Origin: Candidatus Parcubacteria bacterium
GTDB lineage: Bacteria; Patescibacteriota; Patescibacteriia; CAIXNZ01
Assembly: GCA_026395675.1 (NCBI GenBank)
Contig: JAPLYF010000030.1
Span: 1-35,482, forward strand
Length of the DNA: 35,482 nucleotides
Direction of reading: 5' to 3'
Part shown: positions 1-9,008 of the stretch, piece after piece
Layout: every line of letters starts with the position of its first letter
How positions within the stretch are numbered: the first letter of the stretch is position 1
The notes under the pieces: generated by a model
Databases searched by the model: none
Told to the model about the DNA's origin: nothing
Seen by the model: only the letters and a program-made list of their open reading frames with translations
Program-made: the position numbers and the translations under genes

Positions 1-874
1 TTAGATCCTGGCCAGATGATTCCTGATGCCGGCTCAGGTCATAGTCAGTGCGGTAAGCAATGGCCCATAATTCATCCTGGCCAAAAGGAAATTCATATTC
101 CATATCAATTGTCCTTTTGGAATAAAAGGCCCGTTCTTTTTCCGGAATTTCATGGTCATGCATTTTCTTCCGATTCAGGCCTAGCAAGTCCATAAAGCCA
201 TGCATATAATCAACCCAGTCCTCGAAAATCTTTTCCCACTTAGCATGCGGCGCAATAAAATATTCAATTTCCATTTGTTCAAATTCAATGGTTCTGAAAA
301 TAAAATTGCCCGTGGTAATTTCATTTCTAAAGGCCTTGCCAATCTGGCCAATGCCAAACGGAATTTTATTATTAGAGGAATTTAAAACATTTTTAAAATT
401 AATAAATATGGCCTGGGCTGTTTCAGGCCTCAAATAAGTGACAACGCCTTCTTTTTCTACCGGGCCAATCACTGTTTGAAACATGCCGGAAAATAATTTT
501 TCTTCAGTTAATTTCCCCCCGCATTCAGGACATTTGCTGGCATCCTCTATTTTATCTGGCCTATATCTTTTATGGCATTTTTTGCATTCCACCAAAGGAT
601 CTTTGAAATTCTTCACATGACCTGAGGCCTCCCAGACCTTGGGGCTTAAAATAATATTGCCGTCTATGCCAACCATATCTTCCCTAGCTTCAATAAAATA
701 TTTCCACCAGAGATGTTTAATATTGTTTTTAAATTCAACTCCTAAAGGACCATAATCATAGGTTGAAGCCAAACCCCCATAAATTTCTGAACCAGGAAAA
801 ACAAAGCCGCGCCTTTTGCAAAGCGAAACGATTTTTTCCATTTTATTCTCATCTTGTTTTTTCACTTTTTTCAT
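1..874 (-). CDS. glyS: Glycyl-tRNA synthetase, homodimeric type (N-terminal part; gene runs off the left edge)
   Basis: Reverse-strand translation from ATG at 874: [87 protein letters not shown]...; class II GlyRS motif 1 region and Zn-finger cysteines. Absent from the ORF track because it is open at the window edge. Confidence 0.93.
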   Translation of the reverse strand, partial: MKKVKKQDENKMEKIVSLCKRRGFVFPGSEIYGGLASTYDYGPLGVEFKNNIKHLWWKYFIEAREDMVGIDGNIILSPKVWEASGHVKNFKDPLVECKKCHKRYRPDKIEDASKCPECGGKLTEEKLFSGMFQTVIGPVEKEGVVTYLRPETAQAIFINFKNVLNSSNNKIPFGIGQIGKAFRNEITTGNFIFRTIEFEQMEIEYFIAPHAKWEKIFEDWVDYMHGFMDLLGLNRKKMHDHEIPEKERAFYSKRTIDMEYEFPFGQDELWAIAYRTDYDLSRHQESSGQDL

Positions 875-979
875 ACTTAAAATTCTAATTTTTATTTAAG
901 ATTTCAACTTTCATAATTCAGCCTTCGCTGACCGAAGTCAGCTACGGCTGACGAAGGTCAGATTTCAGAATTCAGAATT

Positions 980-1543
980 CTACACTGTCATTATTTCCTT
1001 TTCTTTATCTTTGGTTAATGTCTCCAGCTTACTGTTCAAATCACTGATATAATTATCCAAATCAGCCAGAAATTGGAATTTATCATCTTGAGTAACTGAC
1101 TTTCCTTTTTCCGCCTCGATAATGGCTTCTTTTACCTTATCGCGAATCTGGCGCAAGCTAATTTTCGCTGTTTCACTTTTTTGGCCTAATAATTTTGTCA
1201 GTTCCTTTCGATTTTCTTCGGTCATGGCCGGTAGTTTGGCAATAATTTTTTCTCCAGTATTAATTATAGATAAACCCAAATTTGAATAATTTAAAGATTT
1301 TTCCACGTCTTTCAAAATATTTTTATCCCAGGGTTCAATGCTAATACTTTTGGCCTCAGGGATGCTGATAGCCGCTAATTGCTTAAGCGGCGTGTGAGCG
1401 CCATAGGATTCGACCATCACGCTTTCAACCAGTGCTGTCTGCGCCCGGCCTGTCCTCAGCGAGCTAATTTCTTTTTTAAAATGCTCAATTGCTTCCTCAA
1501 AATCTTTTTTCTTTTGCTCTATAAATTGATTAGTTTTAATCAT
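980..1543 (-). CDS. frr: Ribosome recycling factor
   Basis: Full-length 187 aa with SLRTGRAQTALVESVMVESYGAHTPLKQLAAISIPEA and the RRF C-terminal helix region. Confidence 0.96.
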   Translation of the reverse strand: MIKTNQFIEQKKKDFEEAIEHFKKEISSLRTGRAQTALVESVMVESYGAHTPLKQLAAISIPEAKSISIEPWDKNILKDVEKSLNYSNLGLSIINTGEKIIAKLPAMTEENRKELTKLLGQKSETAKISLRQIRDKVKEAIIEAEKGKSVTQDDKFQFLADLDNYISDLNSKLETLTKDKEKEIMTV

Positions 1544-1557
1544 AGAAAAAAATTTTA

Positions 1558-2664
1558 TTATTTTGATTTAACTCCTAGGTAGATTATCTTTGGATTCTGC
1601 TGATCAATCAGCAGTATATTAACCAGACCGCTCGAAGGTGATTTTTGAGTAGCCCAATTTTTACCACCATCGCCAGAAACATAGATTGTTGTGTCAGTCC
1701 CGTAGTAAATAAGTTTATCATTTTTGGGATCAACTGCTATACCATAAATATTGGCACCTCTTTCCGGCGTTATTAATTCTATGTTTTGCCAGGTCAGACC
1801 GCCATCGGTTGTTTTTAAGAGTCCATATTTTGAAGCCATAACCAAAGTGTTTTTTTGCGTCAAATCCTGGACTAAGTTATGAAACTGTTTAGAATCATAA
1901 AAACCGTCCAGACCTTTATTGAGATCTGTTTCTGGTTTTTCATCGCTCCAGGTCTTGCCGCCATCAATGGTTTTAAAAATGCCGGCTGAGTCTGTGGCAA
2001 AATAAATAATGCGCGTATCATCTTTATCAACCAAAATCTGCTTAATCGGATTATTGATGCGTTTTATTGTCTGCCAGGTTTTGCCAAAATCCATACTTTT
2101 TAAAATCTCACCAAAATTATTGGCCGCGTAAACAATATTCTTATTGTAATCTTCTGTGGCCACGGTGCTAAACTGCAATTCCGGACGACTTTTGTCAAAA
2201 TATAGTTCCTGCCAGGTGCGCAGACAATCACTACTTTTATAAATTGACTGGCCTGCTGCGACAAAGACATTGCATTTATTAAAATAATCTACTGCCACGC
2301 TGTTTATGGGTGAAGTGCCAAAAAGCGCTGCCTGCTGCCAGCTCTCTGCTCCAGTCAGAGAATAATATAATCCCTTATCAGTCGCGGCATAAAGGGTGTT
2401 GTGATCAGCAGGATCAAAAATTAACTGATAGATAGAAGTGTCAGAGATAGCCAGTAATTTGCCAGTAACATTGGCTAAAAGTGACTTTGTCTTCCAGCTG
2501 GCGCTGGCATCATCTGATCTAAAAATGCCCAAGGGCAAAGCCAATGCCTGGGGCGAAGACGGCGTATTGGTTATGGAAAAAATGCAGCCAGATATTGTTA
2601 AAGACAAAAAAATAAGGGCCAAAAAAAAGATTGCTTTTTTAATTTTATAATTTATTTTTAGCAT
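1558..2664 (-). CDS. Lipoprotein with BNR/Ycf48-like beta-propeller repeats
   Basis: Signal peptide with lipobox (SLTISGC); repeated S-DGGKTW / TTDGGLTWQ / SGDGGKNWA motifs. Confidence 0.8.
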   Translation of the reverse strand: MLKINYKIKKAIFFLALIFLSLTISGCIFSITNTPSSPQALALPLGIFRSDDASASWKTKSLLANVTGKLLAISDTSIYQLIFDPADHNTLYAATDKGLYYSLTGAESWQQAALFGTSPINSVAVDYFNKCNVFVAAGQSIYKSSDCLRTWQELYFDKSRPELQFSTVATEDYNKNIVYAANNFGEILKSMDFGKTWQTIKRINNPIKQILVDKDDTRIIYFATDSAGIFKTIDGGKTWSDEKPETDLNKGLDGFYDSKQFHNLVQDLTQKNTLVMASKYGLLKTTDGGLTWQNIELITPERGANIYGIAVDPKNDKLIYYGTDTTIYVSGDGGKNWATQKSPSSGLVNILLIDQQNPKIIYLGVKSK

Positions 2665-2666
2665 AA

Positions 2667-3689
2667 CTATAAATTTATGACTAAATTTTCCACGGCTAAG
2701 CGCGGATTTATATTATAATTTAAAAATTTCTTTACCTGATTAATATTTTTTTGCAGTTCAATAATTTTGACTGCTTTAATTTCTTTGGCTAAATTCTCTG
2801 TCTCCTTCTGAAAATGTATATTTGAGATCAAATGTCCCAGATTATTTTGGACCAATAAAATATCTCTCAAAAAAAGCTGCCAGTTTTCCAAATTCTGATT
2901 TATGACTACTTGCTTTTCTAAATTAGTAGAACTCTCTGTCAATAAATAGTCAACAATTTTAAATCGGGCTGACAAATTATCACCAAAAAGCTGGATAAAT
3001 TGTTTGGTTCGCTCTAAATAAATTTGATAAAAATCTGGGTTATTATAAAAATTTATAGCTAAGCCAATCTGGCCAAAAACTAAGGCGCTTAAAAGCCGGG
3101 CCTGCTCGCGACTGGCGCCTAAGCCGAGCAAATGATGAAAAATTTTTTCACTGGCAACCGGCTGAAATTTAATCACCCGGCAGCGCGAAATAATGGTCGG
3201 TAAGAGCGAACCCAAATTATTAGCTATTAAAATCAAGCTTGACTTAGGTCTGGGCTCTTCCAGAATTTTCAAAAGAGCATTCTGCGCGCTTTCGCTAAGC
3301 TCCTCAGCTTTTTCAATTAAGGCAATTTTATAGGAATTTAAAAAAGAAGACAAATATAAAATTTTTTGCATTTCTCTCACCTGCTCAACGCTAATATTTT
3401 TCTTGTCCTCTTCTTTTTTTAAAAAATAAACATCCGGGTGAATCCCTTTGTCAAATTGGCTGCAAAAAACACAGTGATTGCAGGGAAAAGATTCGGTGCT
3501 ATTTTGGTTTTGCTCATGATAATCCTGGCACAAAATTGTTTTACTGAATTCCCGAGCCAAAAAATTTTTACCAATATGTTCTTTACCCACAAATAAATAA
3601 GCGTGGGCTAATTTGTTATTAGTCAGATTTTTTTGCAGAAATTGGCTGATTTTTTCCTGACCAACTGTCTGCCAGTTGTATTTTTGCAT
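2667..3689 (-). CDS. holB: DNA polymerase III subunit delta' (clamp loader)
   Basis: HAYLFVGKEHIGKNFLAREFSKTI, Zn-binding C-x8-CNHCVFC, KIALIEKAEELSESAQNALLKILEEP, SRCRVIKF. Confidence 0.9.
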   Translation of the reverse strand: MQKYNWQTVGQEKISQFLQKNLTNNKLAHAYLFVGKEHIGKNFLAREFSKTILCQDYHEQNQNSTESFPCNHCVFCSQFDKGIHPDVYFLKKEEDKKNISVEQVREMQKILYLSSFLNSYKIALIEKAEELSESAQNALLKILEEPRPKSSLILIANNLGSLLPTIISRCRVIKFQPVASEKIFHHLLGLGASREQARLLSALVFGQIGLAINFYNNPDFYQIYLERTKQFIQLFGDNLSARFKIVDYLLTESSTNLEKQVVINQNLENWQLFLRDILLVQNNLGHLISNIHFQKETENLAKEIKAVKIIELQKNINQVKKFLNYNINPRLAVENLVINL

Positions 3690-3748
3690 GCTTTAATTAT
3701 AGCTGAAAAATTTGACCAAGTAAAGGTTAAAAAAAACCTGGCTTAAAC

Positions 3749-3877
3749 AAAAGGCTCTGTCATTCCGACCTACGTCGGCCGAAGCCGACTACGGTCGGCG
3801 AAGGCCGAAAGAAAGTGAGGAATCTAATACATCAGTGTAATAGATCCTTCGTTTCTCTCAGGATGACAGAGCCTTTT
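3749..3877. repeat. Long inverted-repeat element with a perfect 15-bp terminal IR abutting the mreB stop
   Basis: AAAAGGCTCTGTCAT (3749-3763) and ATGACAGAGCCTTTT (3863-3877) are exact reverse complements; interior holds GC-rich palindromes (GACCTACGTCGGCC..., CTACGGTCGGCGAAGGCCG). Confidence 0.85.
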
Positions 3878-4883
3878 ACTTCTGCCCCAAAATTGAGCGT
3901 TTATAAAATTCCAGATTCTCCAAAGCAATGCCAGTGCCTTTGGCCACGCAAAAGAGAGCATCATCAACAACATAAGCCGGAACGCCAGTGGCTTTGGATA
4001 TTAATTGATCAATGTTGCGTAAGAGTGAAGTACCTCCGCTCATGATTATGCCTTTATCAATCACATCAGCAGCTAATTCCGGCGGTGTATGCTGCAGTAC
4101 TTCTTTTACGGTTTCAATAATGCCTTCCAATTGGGATTCGATTGCTTCCACCACATCATTGGTCGTCATGGTAATTATTCTTGGTAAGCCAGTAATCATG
4201 TCCCGACCCCTGACTTCCATGGTTAATGGCTCTTCCAAAGGCAAAGCTGAACCAATATTAATTTTTATGTCCTCAGCTGTTCTCTCGCCAATGGCTAAAT
4301 TATGATTTCTCCTGGTGTATTCCAAGATGGCCTGGTCTAATTTATTACCGCCAATTCTGACTGAAGCGCTAGCGACAATGCCGCCCAATGATATAACAGC
4401 CACTTCGGTTGTTCCTCCGCCACTATCAATAATCATATTGCCCGAAGGACTGCCTATCGGAATATTCGCGCCAATCGCTGCCACAATAGGTTCTTTAATA
4501 ATATAAGCTGCTTTGGCGCCAGCTGCCATGGTCGCATCAATTACCGCTCTTCTTTCAGTTGAGGTAATGCCAGCGGGTACGGCAACCATCACTTCCGGTC
4601 TTAAAAATCTTAAACCGCCTAAGGCCTTATTAATAAAATATCTTAACATTGCCTCGGTTGTTTTATAATCAGCGATCACTCCGTCTTTCAAAGGCCTGGA
4701 GGCAATGATTGTATCCGGTGTTTTGCCGAGCATTTCTTTGGCTTCCAAACCAACGGCCAGGATTTTTTTATCAGTCGTAGAAATAGCCACAACCGATGGT
4801 TCATTAATAACCACCCCTTTTTTGGGTAAATAAACTAAGATATTGGTTGTGCCTAGGTCAATGCCTATTTTTTTTCTAAACAT
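3876..4883 (-). CDS. mreB: Rod shape-determining protein MreB
   Basis: FRKKIGIDLGTTNILVYLPKKGVVINEPSVVA; actin-fold phosphate motifs; IDSGGGTTEVAVISLGGIVAS. Confidence 0.97.
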   Translation of the reverse strand: MFRKKIGIDLGTTNILVYLPKKGVVINEPSVVAISTTDKKILAVGLEAKEMLGKTPDTIIASRPLKDGVIADYKTTEAMLRYFINKALGGLRFLRPEVMVAVPAGITSTERRAVIDATMAAGAKAAYIIKEPIVAAIGANIPIGSPSGNMIIDSGGGTTEVAVISLGGIVASASVRIGGNKLDQAILEYTRRNHNLAIGERTAEDIKINIGSALPLEEPLTMEVRGRDMITGLPRIITMTTNDVVEAIESQLEGIIETVKEVLQHTPPELAADVIDKGIIMSGGTSLLRNIDQLISKATGVPAYVVDDALFCVAKGTGIALENLEFYKRSILGQK

Positions 4884-4956
4884 AGAATTTTCCTACGAAA
4901 TTACGAATAAGGTACGAATATACTAATAATCAAAATCTTTACAATTCGTATATTTG

Positions 4957-4976
4957 CCTGCCTGCCGGCAGGCAGG
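4957..4976. repeat. 20-bp perfect palindrome CCTGCCTGCCGGCAGGCAGG
   Basis: Read directly; identical copy at 14075-14094 and one-mismatch copy at 16648-16667. Confidence 0.95.
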
Positions 4977-5003
4977 TAAAAAATTCGTATTTCGTAGAGC
5001 TAT

Positions 5004-7061
5004 TTAAAAGCTAACCACAAAACTTTTATCCGTATCCAACGCTGCCGAGTATTTATACGAGTTATTAAACCATTCTTTTTGCTCTTCAGCTGGCGTTGCT
5101 GATTTAATATTCTTATCAAATTTTAAGTCCAAAGTCAAATTGGGAATAACGCCTGGCTGTTTCTGAATTAAAAGATTATAAGTCCCCAGGTTTATTTGTT
5201 CTACTATCTTTTTAGGCAGTTTATATTCAAAACTCAAAACGCCTGTTTCATGCGGCTCAATTGAAATAAAAGCGCCAAAGTATGTTTTGTCAAATTCTTG
5301 GCCTTTTTCAATTTGTCCTGGCTGATGCGAGGGATCTTTGATTTTGTCATTTTCCATGGCACCTTGCGAACTGATTAATTCACTGCCCAGGGGGACATAA
5401 ACTCTAGCGTAGGTTCTTAAACGCGTTGACTTCCAGGTAAAATCAGCATTGTTCTTATAGATTATTGTTACCTTGGCAATCAAATCTCCGTTTTTATTCG
5501 CAAATGAATAATTAATAGTTCGGTCCACATATTGATCTGTTTTTAAGCTGGCCATATTACTATCAACCACCATTAAATAATCATTATCAGTCTTCTGGAT
5601 CTCGCCGCCCCAATTTTTCGCCAGAATTAGTTTTTCCAAATCAGGGTCAACACTATAAAACATGACTTGTTTCTGGTCCAGCGCCTTATAAGCTATATCT
5701 AAAAGATCCGGGACTTTACTTAACGGCAAAGTAAAAAGTTTAATTTTAATCTGGTCAGACAACTTTTTAATTATCCCCTTCCTTTCAGCGATCGGTACAT
5801 TTAATTCCTGATAAAGCTTGCCCACCATCAATTCCAGCTGATCCTGATAATTGGTGTCAGTAAAAATCATGTCTTGGGCTACAATCGGACCTGTTAATTT
5901 TAAAAGGCCGCCTAATATTTCCGGCGTTATGGCGATAACACCATACAAATTTTCTTCATACGGTATAACATCGGTAATAATCACGCCTTTTTCTCCGAGA
6001 ATTTTTTGGCCTGACTTTTTAAGATCAATTAAGGCCAGATTTTCTTTCTTATATATATCCAAAGATTTTTGGGCAGTAGTGGGGAAATCAGGCTCCCAGT
6101 TAATATCCCGCAAAGACCAATTTTTCTGCTCCAAATATTTGGCAATTGGCCAGGGCGTCGGCTCCTTGACAATAGGCTGGGCTGAACGGTCCAAATTATA
6201 AACATTATCAGTATCAAATTCTTTAATCTCACCGTCTTGTAATTTCAAAATACCATAAGTGCCAATAAAGCCGCCTGTAGGACGAAGCTCTGAATTATTC
6301 TGCAGTAAAAACAAGTAGGTTTTTGCTTGATCAAAACCAACAACTTTAGGAATAACATCAAGCAGGGGCAAAACATGATCAATTAATTTCTTTACCTTTG
6401 GTAAATTCTCTTTCAAGGGGCTGATGCCGTCTTTTAAAGGTTTAACCAGCCCATTGGCTGGGATTGACTCAATGGCAACGTCAGCTTCGTCAATTTCCTT
6501 CTGGACTTCATTAAGCATGCTTTCTGACTGGACTATTTTATTCAATATTTCTTTCTTCTGCTCAGTAGTGATTGTGGCATAAGTAATTGATTCATTTTTC
6601 AAGGGCGCAGTAATATCATCAATTAATAAAACAACCTTCTGGCCGCTGTCAGTCAATTTAATACCGGCAATCAAAACCTGATCAACTGCCTTGAGTTGCG
6701 TGCCAATATACGGCACAGAGCGCACTAATTTTATCTTGTCCAACAGTTTTTGGGCCAGGTTAAAATCATCATTGGACAATTTGATGGAAGCAGCTGCCTC
6801 TTTAAATTCACGGTTAGTGAGCTGATGCATGGCCAGATCTAAATTGCCTTTGGCTGATAATGAAAATGAATATGCCGCTTGCAAATCTTTATAATATAAA
6901 GCGCCTAAAACAGCCAAAAAAATTATGGCCAAAACCAAAACAGCCAAAAAAATCTTGATTATTAAAACTAAAGATTTTTTCCAATAGGATTTTCTCGGTC
7001 TCTCCGTAATCTGCGAAAAATCAGGTTTAGGAAACTCTAAGTTTTGATTGATTTCTGACAT
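5004..7061 (-). CDS. DUF4012 domain-containing membrane-anchored protein
   Basis: N-terminal cytoplasmic Pro-rich tail plus single TM; YLFLLQNNSELRPTGGFIGTYGILKLQDGEI typical of DUF4012. Confidence 0.85.
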   Translation of the reverse strand: MSEINQNLEFPKPDFSQITERPRKSYWKKSLVLIIKIFLAVLVLAIIFLAVLGALYYKDLQAAYSFSLSAKGNLDLAMHQLTNREFKEAAASIKLSNDDFNLAQKLLDKIKLVRSVPYIGTQLKAVDQVLIAGIKLTDSGQKVVLLIDDITAPLKNESITYATITTEQKKEILNKIVQSESMLNEVQKEIDEADVAIESIPANGLVKPLKDGISPLKENLPKVKKLIDHVLPLLDVIPKVVGFDQAKTYLFLLQNNSELRPTGGFIGTYGILKLQDGEIKEFDTDNVYNLDRSAQPIVKEPTPWPIAKYLEQKNWSLRDINWEPDFPTTAQKSLDIYKKENLALIDLKKSGQKILGEKGVIITDVIPYEENLYGVIAITPEILGGLLKLTGPIVAQDMIFTDTNYQDQLELMVGKLYQELNVPIAERKGIIKKLSDQIKIKLFTLPLSKVPDLLDIAYKALDQKQVMFYSVDPDLEKLILAKNWGGEIQKTDNDYLMVVDSNMASLKTDQYVDRTINYSFANKNGDLIAKVTIIYKNNADFTWKSTRLRTYARVYVPLGSELISSQGAMENDKIKDPSHQPGQIEKGQEFDKTYFGAFISIEPHETGVLSFEYKLPKKIVEQINLGTYNLLIQKQPGVIPNLTLDLKFDKNIKSATPAEEQKEWFNNSYKYSAALDTDKSFVVSF

Positions 7062-7750
7062 GTTTATTTAAACCAAAATATTTAACAAAATATTTAATAA
7101 AAGAAGCAATGTGCCACCTGGTCATTTTATTAAAAGACCAGTGACTCAAATTTTCCAAAGCCGAAGCCCTCTCATACAAGTGTACCATTTCTGCCTCGGC
7201 CAGATAATAGACCTGATAGTTGCTTTGCCAAAAACGCCGGCACCAATCCATGTCCTCAACATAGAAAAAAAATCTTTCATCCAATAAGCCGACTTTTGTC
7301 AGAGCTTCTTTTCTGACCAGCATGCAAGCGCCCATCACCCAGTCAACTTCCAAATTAGTGGCATGATCAAATTCCAGCATCAAATGCTCATCTAATTCTT
7401 TTTTGGCAAAAGGCAAGCGCCCCAAAGGCGTGCGGCGGTATAAGATTAATCTTGGTGTCTGAAAGGTTCGGCAAGAAATCTGGTATTGGCCGTCTGGACT
7501 GATTAACTTTGGACCAGCTAAACCTACTTCAGGGTTACTTGCCAGCCGCAAACCCCAAATTTTTACCTGTCTGGATAAACTTAAGGCCGGGAAAATTTTC
7601 TTTTATCATTTTTTCACAGCCATCATTAGAACCATTATCAATCACTATTAATTCATAATCAAGATTTTTTACCGTGGCCATAACATTTTTCAAGCACTGC
7701 TTAACCAACCCCTTAGTTTTATAATTTAAGATAATGATTGATAAATTCAT
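7027..7750 (-). pseudogene. GT2-family glycosyltransferase split in two ORFs with apparent internal deletion and frameshift
   Basis: ORF 7535..7750 gives MNLSIIILNYKTKGLVKQCLKN...NLGFAAGK*; ORF 7027..7551 (only a TTG start) begins RLASNPEVGLAGPKLISPDGQ. The about 35-40 aa normally between these, including the DXD-like segment, is missing. Confidence 0.75.
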
Positions 7751-7843
7751 ATGGTTACAAATACACTAATCAGTTACTAATAATACTAATTGGAAGTGAG
7801 ATAAATATTAGTATAATTAGTATAAAATTCGTAGATTAGTATC

Positions 7844-8875
7844 CTAATTAAACCATTTTCTCATTTCCTCATCTTTTATGAGACGGTTTTTCATAATAAA
7901 TTTTCGTTTAACCCTAATGTTTTTTAATCTAGAAAAAAATTCTTTCAAACTGCCTAAGGTCGACCATTCAAAAAATAAAATGTAAAAAAACTTTTTAAAT
8001 TCGTAAAACTTAATTGACAAAAGATAGCGGCCATAAATTCTTAAACTTAAATTTTTTACTAAAACAAATAAATGGTTTTTATATGAATGGTAATTAATGA
8101 ATCTGGCCTTATTTTTTCTTAATTTTAAAGAAGTGAAAAATGAAATCTTTTCCTGGCTTCTTGCGCTGCGCTTGTGGTAAGCCACAGCCCCTGGCACATA
8201 AAAACTCTTCCAACCCCGCCAGCGCAAACGATAAGCCAAGTCCACGTCTTCCTTGTAGCTAAAAAAATCATTGTCAAAAAATTCATCCTGATAGCGGATA
8301 TCATTTAAGGCCTTACGATTATAAAGTGCGCAGGTAGCCGAGACCCCAAAAATTTCCTTGCTTTCCTTAAATTCGCCTGTGTCTTTAAGGCCTGAACCGC
8401 TATCTATTACTCTTTGGCTTTTAAAAATCTTTAAGCCAAGTGAGTCAATTATATCAGTTTTTTGGCTGCTTTTCAAGTCATCAGAGGACTCAAAATCCCA
8501 GCGTAAAATTTTACCTGTCACCGAACCCACATTTTTCTGCTGATCACAAAATTTTATTAATTCTTCCAAAAAATCTTTTTCTAATATCACATCCTGATTT
8601 AAAACTAGCACATACTCTGAATTAGTCCACAAAATCGCCTGGTTATGCGCGCGGCTAAAGCCCAAATTTTCCTTATTTTTGATCAAACGTATTTTTTCAT
8701 TAAAGAGAGGAAAAAAATTTTGTTCAATTATCTGCAGAGTTTTATCAACCGAACCATTATCAATAATAATCAAAAGATAATCCTTAAGGGTTTGTTCTAA
8801 GATTGAATTCAGGCACTCTGCCAAATATTTTTCCCCGTTCCATGTAACCAAATGAATAGAAACCTTCTCCATCAC
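7844..8875 (-). CDS. Glycosyltransferase family 2 (rhamnosyltransferase-like)
   Basis: VSIHLVTWNGEKYLAECLNSILEQT, IIIDNGSVDKT, NLGFSRAHNQAI, YVLVLNQDVIL, FFSYKEDVDLAYRLRWRGW. Confidence 0.9.
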   Translation of the reverse strand: MMEKVSIHLVTWNGEKYLAECLNSILEQTLKDYLLIIIDNGSVDKTLQIIEQNFFPLFNEKIRLIKNKENLGFSRAHNQAILWTNSEYVLVLNQDVILEKDFLEELIKFCDQQKNVGSVTGKILRWDFESSDDLKSSQKTDIIDSLGLKIFKSQRVIDSGSGLKDTGEFKESKEIFGVSATCALYNRKALNDIRYQDEFFDNDFFSYKEDVDLAYRLRWRGWKSFYVPGAVAYHKRSARSQEKISFFTSLKLRKNKARFINYHSYKNHLFVLVKNLSLRIYGRYLLSIKFYEFKKFFYILFFEWSTLGSLKEFFSRLKNIRVKRKFIMKNRLIKDEEMRKWFN

Positions 8876-9008
8876 AAAATTTAAATTAATAATTAATCCC
8901 AGAATGATCCCTTGGCTAGATTTAAGTTTAAAATATCATAATTCAGCCTACGCTCCGCGGTGCGGAGCTTCGGCTGACGAAGGTCAGATTTTAGAATTCA
9001 GATTTAAT

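Noticed and set aside
4012-4506. Plus-strand ORFs of 97 and 63 aa opposite mreB
   Set aside because: Antisense shadow of a strongly conserved CDS; no RBS or domain.
5851-6232. ORFs (116 aa plus, 67 aa minus) inside the DUF4012 gene
   Set aside because: Overlap a full-length 685-aa CDS with consistent domain content.
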